Part shown: positions 34,343 through 42,959 of the stretch, in pieces
How positions within the stretch are numbered: the stretch's first letter is position 1
How the letters are laid out: each line of letters begins with the position of its first letter
Assembly (NCBI RefSeq): GCF_016587435.1
Contig: NZ_BNJJ01000006.1
Location: 339,225 to 403,224, forward strand
Direction of reading: 5' to 3'
Length of the DNA: 64,000 nucleotides
Origin: Dictyobacter formicarum
GTDB lineage: Bacteria; Chloroflexota; Ktedonobacteria; Ktedonobacterales; Ktedonobacteraceae
Notes under the pieces: generated by a model
What the model saw: only the letters and a program-made list of their open reading frames with translations
The model's database searches: none
What the model was told of the DNA's origin: nothing
Program-made: the position numbers and the translations under genes

Positions 34343-35203
34343 ATGAATCTGTTGGAACGTGTACTTACTTTGCTCGGGGCCAATCTTGATGTGGTAGCAG
34401 AAAAGGCTGATGACCCGGAAAAATCCCTGCGGCAACTGCAGCTAGATATGCGTAATCAGCTGGTGCAAGTGAAAACTGAGGTTGCCAAGGCTATTGCAGA
34501 GGGGCATGTTCTGCAAAAACGGATTCAGGCACGCAAGACTGAGGTTGATAGCTGGTTGAAAAAGGCGGAGCAGGCGGTGCAACATGGAAACGATGCGCTG
34601 GCACGCCAGGCTCTGATACAATACAATGAGCAGAATAAAATTGTCCAGCGCTACCAGCAGCAAAAGAAGGAGCAGGAGCAGTTTGTAGCCACGCTGCGTG
34701 GCGTGCTGCGCAAACTAGATGAAAAGATAGCCGAGGTGGACACAACCATTGAATTACTAGCAACCCGCAAACGCAATGCATTGATTCAACAACGCGTCTA
34801 TGAGGCTCTCCAGAAGACAGGTAAAGCAAACCCGCGAGCGAATCGTAAGGCCAGAGATGCTCAGCTGGATAGCGAGGCGCGGACCATGGCAATGGCAGAG
34901 CTTGAGAAGCGCGATCTCAGCGCTCAGCTAGCCGCGTTGAGTGCCGAACAAACAATTGAGCAACAACTCGATAGCCTGAAAAATAAACAGCAGGCTGGCT
35001 CACAAACTAATGCCAGTGAACAACGTCCACCCCGTACTGGTCCTCTGACAACATCATCAAACACAGAGCTATCGACCAGAAAACGTATCCGCATCCAACC
35101 GAAAAATCCGCTCTCGCCTACCGATGAGCCTTCGACCGAGCGAGATATGGACCTGAACTACCTGAAAAAGCTCCTCGAAACCTCGCAGAACTCGGACGCG
35201 TAA
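34343..35203 (+). CDS. PspA/IM30 family membrane-stress protein
   Basis: A 286-residue coiled-coil protein of the PspA/Vipp1 group that coats and repairs stressed membranes. The start MNLLERVLTLLGANLDVVAEKADDPEKSLRQ gives the amphipathic first helix. Residues 25-220 are almost continuous helix (KTEVAKAIAEGHVLQKRI, AEVDTTIELLATRKRNALI) ending in ERDLSAQLAALSAEQTIEQ. A polar Ser/Pro/Thr-rich tail of about 70 residues follows, longer than in classical PspA. GGAGAG precedes the ATG. It lies downstream of the NfeD-flotillin operon but behind a repeat block, so it may have its own control. Confidence 0.88.
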   Translation: MNLLERVLTLLGANLDVVAEKADDPEKSLRQLQLDMRNQLVQVKTEVAKAIAEGHVLQKRIQARKTEVDSWLKKAEQAVQHGNDALARQALIQYNEQNKIVQRYQQQKKEQEQFVATLRGVLRKLDEKIAEVDTTIELLATRKRNALIQQRVYEALQKTGKANPRANRKARDAQLDSEARTMAMAELEKRDLSAQLAALSAEQTIEQQLDSLKNKQQAGSQTNASEQRPPRTGPLTTSSNTELSTRKRIRIQPKNPLSPTDEPSTERDMDLNYLKKLLETSQNSDA

Positions 35204-35304
35204 GCGGGGCCATGATTGGGCGCTACGAGGTCGGCCTTCTTCACCCACACGGATAATCTGGCCCTGGTGCATCCTTAACTCCCCCCTTCGAAAAAAGATT
35301 ACCT

Positions 35305-35334
35305 TTGCTAATTTTGTCGTATCCTATATATAAT
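35305..35334 (+). promoter_or_regulatory. Promoter of the S9 peptidase gene
   Basis: TTGCTA (35305-35310), an 18-base spacer and TATAAT (35329-35334), about 60 bases upstream of the start codon. Confidence 0.5.
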
Positions 35335-35393
35335 CATGTGATTTGCAAAGGTTATACACTTGTTGGATAAAAGGATTTCATAGGAGGCACGAA

Positions 35394-37562
35394 ATGACGG
35401 ACAGTCAGTTATCCCTGGAGGACGTCGCACGTTATCCACGCCCGGGCATGGGCGCACCAAACGGCATAGCATTCACCCCCGACAGCCAGAAGGTGACCTA
35501 TCGGCAGGGTGTCGCAGGTTCGCTGGCTCAAGAGCTATGGAGCTATGATCTGAACAATGGGAAACGGCGACAGCTCACGGATCTGACCGGTGGCACGGTA
35601 CGTGCCACCGGTCAGATCTCCCTCGAGGAGGAGTTGCGACGCGAACGTAGCCGGCAACGCGAATCAGGCGTCACCAGTTACCAATTCGCCCGGGCAACGG
35701 ATGGGACGTCACTGGTCCTGCTGATCCCATTTGATGGGCGGCTCTATATCGCGCACGGCGAGCAAGGCTTGACCCCATTAGCAAACAGTGAAGGGGCGAT
35801 TGACACGCAACTCAGCCCGGATGGGTCACATGTGGCTTTCGTGCGCTCCGGTGAACTCCATGTTATCACGACTGATGGATCTGGACAACTACGAACGCTT
35901 ACCAGCGGCGCAACGGATGGCGTGACCAATGGCCTGGCGGAATATATCGCACAGGAGGAGATGGGACGCTCAGAGGGTTATTGGTGGAGTCCGGATGGTG
36001 CACGCCTGGCGTTTGTGCGCGCCGATAGCCGCCATATTCCCCGCTATCCTATCGTGCATCAGGGAACGGAACAAGTAGCCGTGGAGGAGCACCGCTATCC
36101 CTTCGCAGGCACACGGAATGTAGTCGTGCAACTGGGCATTGTGGCAGTGGACGGACGCCCGGAGGATGTCACCTGGATGGACCTGGGTACAAATGACGAT
36201 ATCTACCTGACACGCGTGGCCTGGAGACCCGATGGCACGCTGACGGCGTTGATCCAGTCACGCGATCAGTGTGCGCAGCGGCTGGTGACCTTCGATCCCC
36301 AGAGTGGCGCGGCAACGACACTGATCGAGGAGCAAGAGCAACCCTGGCTCAATCTTCACAATGACCTGCGCTTCCTCCGCTCGGGTGAATTTCTCTGGTC
36401 AAGCGAACGGACAGGCTTTCGCCATCTTTCACTCCATGATCGCAATGGACGTGAGATACGGACACTGACCGAGGGACAGTGGATGGTGACCGGCCAGGTG
36501 GCAGTTGATGAGGATCGGCGCATCGTCTATTTCCAGGGCACTGGCGAGGGACCATTGGAACGGCACCTCTATGCTGTCTCGCTTGATGGCGGACCCCTGC
36601 GGCGCCTGACTCAGGAGTCGGGCTGGCACGACGCGGTCATCTCGCCTGATCGCCGCTTTTTCGTCGATACCTGGCAAAGTCCTCAGCAACCGCCTCGCCT
36701 GACACTACGCAGCCTGGCAGATGGGAAGGAACGGAATGTGCTGTTTGAGAACAAGGGAACCACGCCCGCTTCGCTCGGACTTTGCGTGCCTGAGATCACC
36801 AGCTTCCATACGAGCGATGGCACGTTGCTCTACGCGGCAATTTATGCATCAGAGCAAACACGCACCGCCGGTCAACCACGACCGCTGGTGGTGTCCGTCT
36901 ATGGAGGTCCTCACGCGCAGACAGTTACCAGTACCTGGTCCCTCACCGTAGACCTGCGCGCTCAATACCTGGCACAACAGGGCTTCGTCGTGTTGAAAGT
37001 CGATAACCGGGGCAGCGCGAATCGTGGCCTGGCCTTTGAGGCTGCGATCGCGCGCAACCTGGGGCAGCTCGAAGTTGACGATCAAGCGGAAGGGGTACGC
37101 TTCCTGAGTAGCCGACCCTATGTCGATAGCAAGCGGGTAGGCATCTATGGTTGGAGCTATGGTGGCTATATGACCTGCAGGGCGCTATTGCGGGCATCGG
37201 AGGTGTTCAAAGCAGGCATTGCTGGCGCACCGGTCACCTTCTGGGAGGGATACGACACCCACTATACCGAGCGCTACATGGGGCAACCAGGCACCAATGC
37301 CACAGGCTACACAACCAGTTCGGTGTTACCTTACGCCGAAAAGCTGGCAGGCAAATTATTGTTGGTGCACGGCCTGGTGGACGAAAATGTGCATGCCCGT
37401 CATACTATGCGGCTAGCTGAAGCCCTGGCTACAGTTGCAGGGGACTACGAACTGATGATATTCCCGGAAGCGCGGCACATGCCACGCAATCCCGCGCACC
37501 TTAAGTATCAGGAACAGCGGCTGGTGGAGTTTTTGCATCGTCACCTGTCGACTGATCATTGA
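35394..37562 (+). CDS. S9 family serine peptidase (DPP-IV/prolyl-oligopeptidase type)
   Basis: A cytoplasmic serine peptidase cutting short Pro- or Ala-containing peptides. The ATG at 35394 has GGAGG about 7 bases upstream; the frame's earlier ATG at 35343 is not preferred. Of 722 residues, about 1-470 form the beta-propeller cap with repeated blades (SEGAIDTQLSPDGSHVAF and similar). The C-terminal hydrolase has GIYGWSYGGYM with Ser588, Asp663 in HGLVDENVH and His695 in ARHMPRNP, a complete catalytic triad. The DPP-IV glutamates near EYIAQEEMGRSEGYWWSPDG (about 182) match substrate N-terminus binding. No signal peptide was seen. Confidence 0.92.
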   Translation: MTDSQLSLEDVARYPRPGMGAPNGIAFTPDSQKVTYRQGVAGSLAQELWSYDLNNGKRRQLTDLTGGTVRATGQISLEEELRRERSRQRESGVTSYQFARATDGTSLVLLIPFDGRLYIAHGEQGLTPLANSEGAIDTQLSPDGSHVAFVRSGELHVITTDGSGQLRTLTSGATDGVTNGLAEYIAQEEMGRSEGYWWSPDGARLAFVRADSRHIPRYPIVHQGTEQVAVEEHRYPFAGTRNVVVQLGIVAVDGRPEDVTWMDLGTNDDIYLTRVAWRPDGTLTALIQSRDQCAQRLVTFDPQSGAATTLIEEQEQPWLNLHNDLRFLRSGEFLWSSERTGFRHLSLHDRNGREIRTLTEGQWMVTGQVAVDEDRRIVYFQGTGEGPLERHLYAVSLDGGPLRRLTQESGWHDAVISPDRRFFVDTWQSPQQPPRLTLRSLADGKERNVLFENKGTTPASLGLCVPEITSFHTSDGTLLYAAIYASEQTRTAGQPRPLVVSVYGGPHAQTVTSTWSLTVDLRAQYLAQQGFVVLKVDNRGSANRGLAFEAAIARNLGQLEVDDQAEGVRFLSSRPYVDSKRVGIYGWSYGGYMTCRALLRASEVFKAGIAGAPVTFWEGYDTHYTERYMGQPGTNATGYTTSSVLPYAEKLAGKLLLVHGLVDENVHARHTMRLAEALATVAGDYELMIFPEARHMPRNPAHLKYQEQRLVEFLHRHLSTDH

Positions 37563-37589
37563 GGCAACGTCTTTGCCACTTTAAGCGAA

Positions 37590-37706
37590 AGGTTTTCGGC
37601 AAAACCTCAGGCGGCCCCTTGGCGGGTGTGGGCGAGAACGCGAGGGGCATAATTTGTCCCCACAAATATCCCCACGCCCCGCTCCCTTTGGGAGCGCGAC
37701 GGCCCA
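37590..37706. repeat. GC-rich palindromic block after the peptidase
   Basis: A hairpin AGGTTTT-CGGC-AAAACCT (37590-37607) is followed by GGGG/CCCC inverted runs (37633-37670) and GCTCCC-TTT-GGGAGC (37681-37696). It fits the genome's intergenic hairpin style and separates the two convergent units. Confidence 0.5.
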
Positions 37707-37709
37707 GGT

Positions 37710-37829
37710 TTAGTTAGGAAAAAGAAACACAAACACAATAATAATGGCCAGAGCAATTATCATGCCAATGATAAAGGAATATCCTTTGTTGGGGGCTGCT
37801 TCTTTTTTTTCGATCTGCTTCTCACTCAT
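37710..37829 (-). CDS. 39-residue single-helix membrane peptide
   Basis: A short frame missed by length cut-offs. The product begins MSEKQIEKKEAAPNKGYS, a charged head. A single hydrophobic helix of about 20 residues (FIIGMIIALAIIIVFVFLF) follows, then PN and a stop. This is a typical small membrane-peptide layout. The ATG at 37829 has a weak GAGAAAGA upstream. It lies only 25 bases after the roadblock-regulator gene on the same strand, so it is probably in the same message. The function is unknown; it may be a membrane partner or simply a small regulator. Confidence 0.6.
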   Translation of the reverse strand: MSEKQIEKKEAAPNKGYSFIIGMIIALAIIIVFVFLFPN

Positions 37830-37854
37830 GGGAAATGTCTTTCTCGCTTTGCAT

Positions 37855-39693
37855 CTATTGTAGAGCTGTGCTAATGGTCTCTTCTACGTTGGTCATTAAT
37901 TGGATACACTGCGTGGGGTCAGCCTCACGGGTGGTGATTAAAACCTGAAAAATTCGCTGATCTGTGCCAACCATATGCATGAAGATCTGTCTTCCCGCAC
38001 TGGTCACTACAGTATGCTCGTATTCCCCTCCCTCATCCTGCTCATTGACAGCCAGCAGAGCACTCTTTTGGATCGCACTAAAGTGGCGACAGAGGCTGGA
38101 GACATCCATGTCGTCAACAGCTACCTGGGCAATAGGTTGTCCCTCAATTGTGGCTACGGCGGCAGCAATAAAGCCAGGCACAGAATAGCCTAGCGTTTGG
38201 AGGGCCGAAACCAGGGAAGCATAATTACGCCTGGCCGCCTGTTGAGTTCGTAGCATACTCGAAGATAGTTGTTGTCTTCCTTCGTCTGCGGCGTTAAAAG
38301 CAAAGGCATCGCTATTGGATGCTCGCTGCGTCATACTCTGATTCTGATAGGATGACGCAGCTGGCCTATTGAGAGGAGCCGATGTCGTATGCCCGATAGA
38401 ATCCCACACGCTCCTGGACGGACGCAATACTTCAGTCTCCTGAAAACTACCGCGCTGTTCAGGCGCAAGTTGATCGGTGGTTGCCGCTAGAGTCTGATCA
38501 GCCGACCACTCCTCTGCTGGCGCAGCCATATCCGGTGTGGCAGGTATTGGATACGCAGCAGACGACGATGTATCGGCCGCAGGCTGAGGAATAGCGCGCT
38601 GCGAAGAGGTTGGCTGATTCGTCAACCAGCCAGGAAGCTCGCTATTCTGATCAGGAACAGGCACAGACGCAGCCTGGTCACGCGAGCGATCGCTCATTTT
38701 CTGGAGCATATCCATCAACTCTTGCCCGTTCAAGGCCATCGTAGGGGCAGACGTGGCGTCATTGAGTTGAGCGGCACTGGCCTGCTCGGGGCCCACGCGG
38801 GGCATGCGTCCCGTGTTTTCCCACCATTCTTTGTCTGGCGGCACCTCAGGCGCTGCGGCTGCTGTATCTCTCCATTGGTCTTCGCTGGCCTGTAAAGCAG
38901 GTGTGTAAGAGGAGGATTCAGTCAGAACCATAAATGGGGTATCATCTATGTCGGCAAAAGAAGTAGGGGCCGGCTGAACTCTCTCAATCTCACCACTATA
39001 TTGCTGGCGATTAGCATACTTTGTCCGGTATTGCAAGGCCTGAAAAATTAGACGCGACAGAGGCTGCGTCACATTAGAAGCAATCTGATCATTCCAGGGC
39101 TGGTGGATCACGGTGCCATTTTTATGGGCGGCCAGAGCAAAAAAGGCTTCTTCCGCGCGCAGCACTCCATATTCAGCCCAGATCAATTCGCCATTCTGAA
39201 AACGCAGAATGCCGCGCTCCTCTAGCCCGGTATTCACCAATAAGGTAATACTTTTTCGGCTCATGTTGACCATCTGGATCACGTCTAACAGATCAAATGA
39301 ATCCAGGCTGGCTGAAAAACCTGTTGGTTGGAGCAGTCGACGCAACTCTTCTTTTAGCAATCGAATATCTAATGGCTTCTCAAAATAGCTTACCGCGCCA
39401 CTCTCCAGGGCCTGCATGCGCGACATGGCAGAGTCGACTTCTCCCAGCATAATCATACGTATGTTGGGACGATAGGCGCGCAGCCATTGAAGCAACTCAA
39501 AACCCTCGGCGCCGGGCGTCTTCACATCACAAATGACGATCTCATACTCTTCCGACCAGAGAGCACGCACTGCATCCGCTTCACTCATCACGCTCTGCAC
39601 AACGTAGCCATCCTTGCGCAGAGAGTTGACTAAATTCTGGTTCAGAGCATCATCACTCGCAACCACAATAATGCGCCAGACATCAGACATCAT
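37855..39693 (-). CDS. Response regulator with PATAN (DUF4388) and roadblock/LC7 domains
   Basis: About 612 residues in three parts. A receiver domain (about residues 1-120) has the acidic pair in VVASDDALN, phospho-Asp in VICDVKTPG and Lys in FEKPLDIR; the usual Thr/Ser position is not obvious (MIMLGEVD). A DUF4388/PATAN domain follows (about 125-230, LLVNTGLEERGILRFQNGELIWAEYG). A long Ser/Gln/Pro-rich linker leads to a roadblock/LC7 domain (about 495-610, GFIAAAVATIEGQPIAQVAVDD). Roadblock proteins regulate small GTPases of the MglA type; PATAN proteins act in surface-motility signalling. The ATG at 39693 (or 39690) near GGTGG is preferred over the longer frame from 39762. Confidence 0.75.
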   Translation of the reverse strand: MMSDVWRIIVVASDDALNQNLVNSLRKDGYVVQSVMSEADAVRALWSEEYEIVICDVKTPGAEGFELLQWLRAYRPNIRMIMLGEVDSAMSRMQALESGAVSYFEKPLDIRLLKEELRRLLQPTGFSASLDSFDLLDVIQMVNMSRKSITLLVNTGLEERGILRFQNGELIWAEYGVLRAEEAFFALAAHKNGTVIHQPWNDQIASNVTQPLSRLIFQALQYRTKYANRQQYSGEIERVQPAPTSFADIDDTPFMVLTESSSYTPALQASEDQWRDTAAAAPEVPPDKEWWENTGRMPRVGPEQASAAQLNDATSAPTMALNGQELMDMLQKMSDRSRDQAASVPVPDQNSELPGWLTNQPTSSQRAIPQPAADTSSSAAYPIPATPDMAAPAEEWSADQTLAATTDQLAPEQRGSFQETEVLRPSRSVWDSIGHTTSAPLNRPAASSYQNQSMTQRASNSDAFAFNAADEGRQQLSSSMLRTQQAARRNYASLVSALQTLGYSVPGFIAAAVATIEGQPIAQVAVDDMDVSSLCRHFSAIQKSALLAVNEQDEGGEYEHTVVTSAGRQIFMHMVGTDQRIFQVLITTREADPTQCIQLMTNVEETISTALQ

Positions 39694-40395
39694 TACTACC
39701 ACCTGAAACAGATTCGGCTGTTCCACCCCCATCAACGTAGACCGAGACACCAGCTCCTGCATCGAACAGCCAAAGAAAAAGCCTCAGTCTTTATCGTTGC
39801 TCGGCCTTCTGAGATAATTCCTACCGGCAGGTAGACAGCGCTACGCTCACCCATGTTCTCTTTTGCTCATTCTTAACCGTAACGGGAAAACGCATCGCAG
39901 GCCGGGTAATCTCAAGTCGCCCGGCTGTAAATAACAGCAATGTTGCGTAGCAGGTATGAGAAAAGCCCGCGCTCTTTTTCACTATTCCTGGTAAGAAGGA
40001 GAGTCTGGGCAAAATAGTAGTATGCTTTTAGTAGCATAGCTCTGGTCCCATGCCTTTATATTTGTCGCTTTGTATATGATTATAGCCCGAACGACAGATT
40101 CTCAACAAACGCGTAAAGGAATTCGCTCATCCTTCCTGTAAAGGAGCAGGACTTTTCCGATTAATTTCTTTAATTACTTGAAGAGTGTATCACGACGTCG
40201 TAGGGATGGCAAGATAAGTAGGATCAGGTACCACGCAACTCAGGAAGCACATTTGTAGCCTCTTTATAGAACGTGCTATACTCGACACAGCAAGCGGTAC
40301 CCTGCCGCGAAAAGGCTATTATTAGTACATTCGTTGTACTACAATTCGCGCAATCAGGGGCACCAGAACTGAACAATGAAGGAGCAAGTTTGGTC
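39694..40395. other. Divergent control region without a supported gene
   Basis: About 700 bases hold the promoters of the leftward regulator and the rightward rpiA operon. A short hairpin CTACC-GGCA-GGTAG lies at 39821-39834. I see no supported gene. Confidence 0.4.
40253..40282 (+). promoter_or_regulatory. Promoter of the rpiA-panCB operon
   Basis: TTGTAG (40253-40258), an 18-base spacer and TATACT (40277-40282) with an extended TG at 40274-40275. The leader is about 105 bases to the rpiA start. Confidence 0.5.
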
Positions 40396-41094
40396 ATGAC
40401 ATCACCTATGAGTCCACAAAATACATGGAAACAATTAGCTGGTAACGCAGCCGCCGAGCTGATACAGGAAGGAATGGTGGTAGGGCTGGGGACTGGCTCG
40501 ACGGCGGCCTATCTGGTGCAGGCCATGGCGCAGCGGATCCAGCAGGGCCTACAAATCAAGGGAGCGGTGGCCAGTTCACTGGCCACGTATGATCTGGCGA
40601 ACAGCCTGCATATTCCTATGACGGACCTGGATGAGCATCCAGAACTGGATATTTATATCGATGGCGCAGATGAAATTGATCCTCAATTCCGCCTGATCAA
40701 AGGTGCCGGTGGAGCGCTTTTGCGCGAGAAAATTCTGGCTTCAGCCGCACGGCGTTTTGTGGTCATTGCTGATTCGTCCAAGAAGGTTACGCAGTTAGGG
40801 CATATCTATCCACTGCCAGTAGAGGTTGTGCCGCTGGCAAAGACACCGATCACATTACAGTTAACCCGGCTGGGAGCGGAGGTTAAGATCAGGCAGCATA
40901 ACAATATTCCCTTTATTACTGATAATCATAATTATATTCTGGACTGCACATTCCCCCAGGGCATTAGCGATCCGGCACAGTTAGACGCCCAGATCCATAG
41001 CATCGTTGGGGTCGTTGAAACCGGCCTCTTCATTAATATGGTCAGCCAGGTCATTATTGGTGGTCCAGAAGGCGTACAGATTTTTTCACGATAA
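40396..41094 (+). CDS. rpiA: Ribose-5-phosphate isomerase A
   Basis: Interconverts ribose 5-phosphate and ribulose 5-phosphate. The ATG at 40396 is preferred (AAGGAG 11 bases upstream), giving 232 residues, the family's usual size. Motifs are VVGLGTGSTAAYLVQ, YIDGADEIDPQ and KGAGGALLREKILA, which hold the phosphate and the catalytic acid and Lys. It is the first gene of a four-gene unit with panC, panB and an ilvC-like gene, separated by only 36-39 bases each. That joins pentose-phosphate and coenzyme A precursor genes in one message. Confidence 0.93.
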   Translation: MTSPMSPQNTWKQLAGNAAAELIQEGMVVGLGTGSTAAYLVQAMAQRIQQGLQIKGAVASSLATYDLANSLHIPMTDLDEHPELDIYIDGADEIDPQFRLIKGAGGALLREKILASAARRFVVIADSSKKVTQLGHIYPLPVEVVPLAKTPITLQLTRLGAEVKIRQHNNIPFITDNHNYILDCTFPQGISDPAQLDAQIHSIVGVVETGLFINMVSQVIIGGPEGVQIFSR

Positions 41095-41130
41095 CTCACA
41101 CAACATCACAATCACAGGAGTCCCGCAACT

Positions 41131-42015
41131 ATGCACATAGTCCGCACCGTTCAAGCAATGAGGCATGAACATGAGCAGTGGACAGGTTCCGTTGGCTTCG
41201 TACCAACCATGGGCTATCTTCATGAAGGTCATCTCTCGCTGGTTCAGCGCGCACGCGCCGAGAACAAACATGTGGTGGTCAGCATCTTTGTCAATCCAAC
41301 GCAATTTGGTCAGCATGAGGACCTTAGCAGCTATCCACGCAACATCGAGCACGATCTCCAACTGCTCACAGCCCTGGGGGTCGATGTGGTCTTTCTTCCT
41401 GGCGTGGCGGAGATGTATCCCTCGGGATTTACCACCTATGTGACGCCCGAGGGCGCGCTGGTCGACCAGGGGGAGGGAGCCTTGCGCCCAGGGCATTTCC
41501 GAGGCGTCGCCACTGTTGTTCTCAAATTATTTCTGATTGTACAACCGAACAAGGTCTATTTTGGCCAAAAAGACGCCCAGCAGGTTGCGGTAATCAACCG
41601 CATGATCGCTGATCTCAATCTTCCGCTTACCCTACAGGTATTACCCACTATCCGTGAAGCCGATGGACTCGCCATGAGCAGCCGCAATAGCTATCTTACT
41701 GGTGCAGAGCGAGCCTGCGCGTCAGTGCTCTATCGTGCCCTCAAAGCCGCTCAGGCAGCCTTTGAGAACCAGCACCAAACACACGCACAGACCATTATCC
41801 AGGCAGCCCGGGACGTGGTTAACAGCGAACCGGGCGCCCGGCTCGATTATATCGAAATTCGTGATTACAACACCTTTCTTCCGCTGGAGACACTGAGCCC
41901 GCCCGCCCTCTTGCTGATTGCTGTGCGAATTGGAAAAACGCGCCTGATCGATAATTTTGTGCTGCATGCCGATGGAACATGGGATACAGGCAAGCCAGGC
42001 AATCAGGCATTCTGA
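41131..42015 (+). CDS. panC: Pantothenate synthetase
   Basis: Joins pantoate and beta-alanine with ATP to give pantothenate, the coenzyme A precursor. The 294-residue protein has the HIGH-like GFVPTMGYLHEGHLSLV near residue 23 and the substrate motif FVNPTQFGQHEDLSSYPR. FGQKDAQQVAVI and the KMSKS-like MSSRNSYL follow. Length and order fit the family. AGGAG lies shortly before the ATG. It is followed by panB 39 bases later, a reversal of the usual panB-panC order. Confidence 0.95.
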   Translation: MHIVRTVQAMRHEHEQWTGSVGFVPTMGYLHEGHLSLVQRARAENKHVVVSIFVNPTQFGQHEDLSSYPRNIEHDLQLLTALGVDVVFLPGVAEMYPSGFTTYVTPEGALVDQGEGALRPGHFRGVATVVLKLFLIVQPNKVYFGQKDAQQVAVINRMIADLNLPLTLQVLPTIREADGLAMSSRNSYLTGAERACASVLYRALKAAQAAFENQHQTHAQTIIQAARDVVNSEPGARLDYIEIRDYNTFLPLETLSPPALLLIAVRIGKTRLIDNFVLHADGTWDTGKPGNQAF

Positions 42016-42054
42016 ACCGATACACGAACCCATAAATCAAGAGAAAGAACAACC

Positions 42055-42921
42055 ATGCGCGATAAAGTTACAGTTCCTGCCATTAAAGCTCGCAAACATA
42101 CAACGAAGCTGACGATGGTCACTGCTTATGATGCGCCAATGGCCCGCATTGTAGACGAGGCCGGGATAGATATGATCCTGGTTGGCGATTCCGTCGCCAC
42201 TACCGTGCTGGGCAGGCCGGATACACTTTCAGCCACCATTGAGATTATGATCCACCACAGTGCCGCCGTAGCCCAGGCTCAACCACGCTCTTTGATTGTA
42301 ACGGATATGCCCTGGCTCAGCTACCATATTTCGACAGAGGAAACGATTCGCAACGCCGGTCGCCTGGTGCGTGAAGGAAAAGCCGAGGCAGTCAAACTGG
42401 AGGGTGGTCGCAAACGCCTGCCAATGATTGAAGCCTTGCTGGCCGCTGAAATTCCTGTAATGGGCCACCTTGGCCTGACCCCCCAATCCGTGCATGCCAT
42501 GGGTGGCTATCGGGTACAGGGCAAAGAGCTAGAAGGCGCGCGAGAATTGCTAAAAGATGCCATGGCGCTGGCTGAGGCAGGTGTATTTGCGCTGGTCCTG
42601 GAAGGGATACCCGATGTGCTGGCACAAATCATTACGCAAGAGATTGCCATCCCGACCATTGGCATTGGTGCCGGGCCGCATTGCGACGGGCAAGTCCTGG
42701 TCTTTCATGATATCCTTGGTCTGACGACCAATCACCTGCCCAAGTTTGTGCGCCAGTATGCACAGCTTGCAGAGATCGCCACCCAGGCGTTAAAACAATA
42801 TAGTGCGGATGTGCAGGCGGGCACGTTTCCCGCTGATAGCGAAACCTATCATACCCATAAAGAGGTCGCCCGGACCCTGAAAAGCCAGTTTATAGATCAG
42901 CCAACAGATCCAGAGGTCTGA
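42055..42921 (+). CDS. panB: 3-methyl-2-oxobutanoate hydroxymethyltransferase
   Basis: Adds a hydroxymethyl group from methylenetetrahydrofolate to ketoisovalerate, giving ketopantoate. The 288-residue TIM-barrel protein has VTAYDAPMARIVDEAG and MILVGDSVATTVLG near the start. Later come AVKLEGG, MGHLGLTPQSVHAMGGY and IPTIGIGAGPHCDGQVLVFHD. Its product must next be reduced to pantoate before PanC can act. No panE is seen in this operon, and the next gene is the altered KARI homologue. The gene is in the third place of the operon. Confidence 0.95.
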   Translation: MRDKVTVPAIKARKHTTKLTMVTAYDAPMARIVDEAGIDMILVGDSVATTVLGRPDTLSATIEIMIHHSAAVAQAQPRSLIVTDMPWLSYHISTEETIRNAGRLVREGKAEAVKLEGGRKRLPMIEALLAAEIPVMGHLGLTPQSVHAMGGYRVQGKELEGARELLKDAMALAEAGVFALVLEGIPDVLAQIITQEIAIPTIGIGAGPHCDGQVLVFHDILGLTTNHLPKFVRQYAQLAEIATQALKQYSADVQAGTFPADSETYHTHKEVARTLKSQFIDQPTDPEV

Positions 42922-42959
42922 GCTTTCGACAGTTACCGTCTGACGATACGTAGAGAAGA

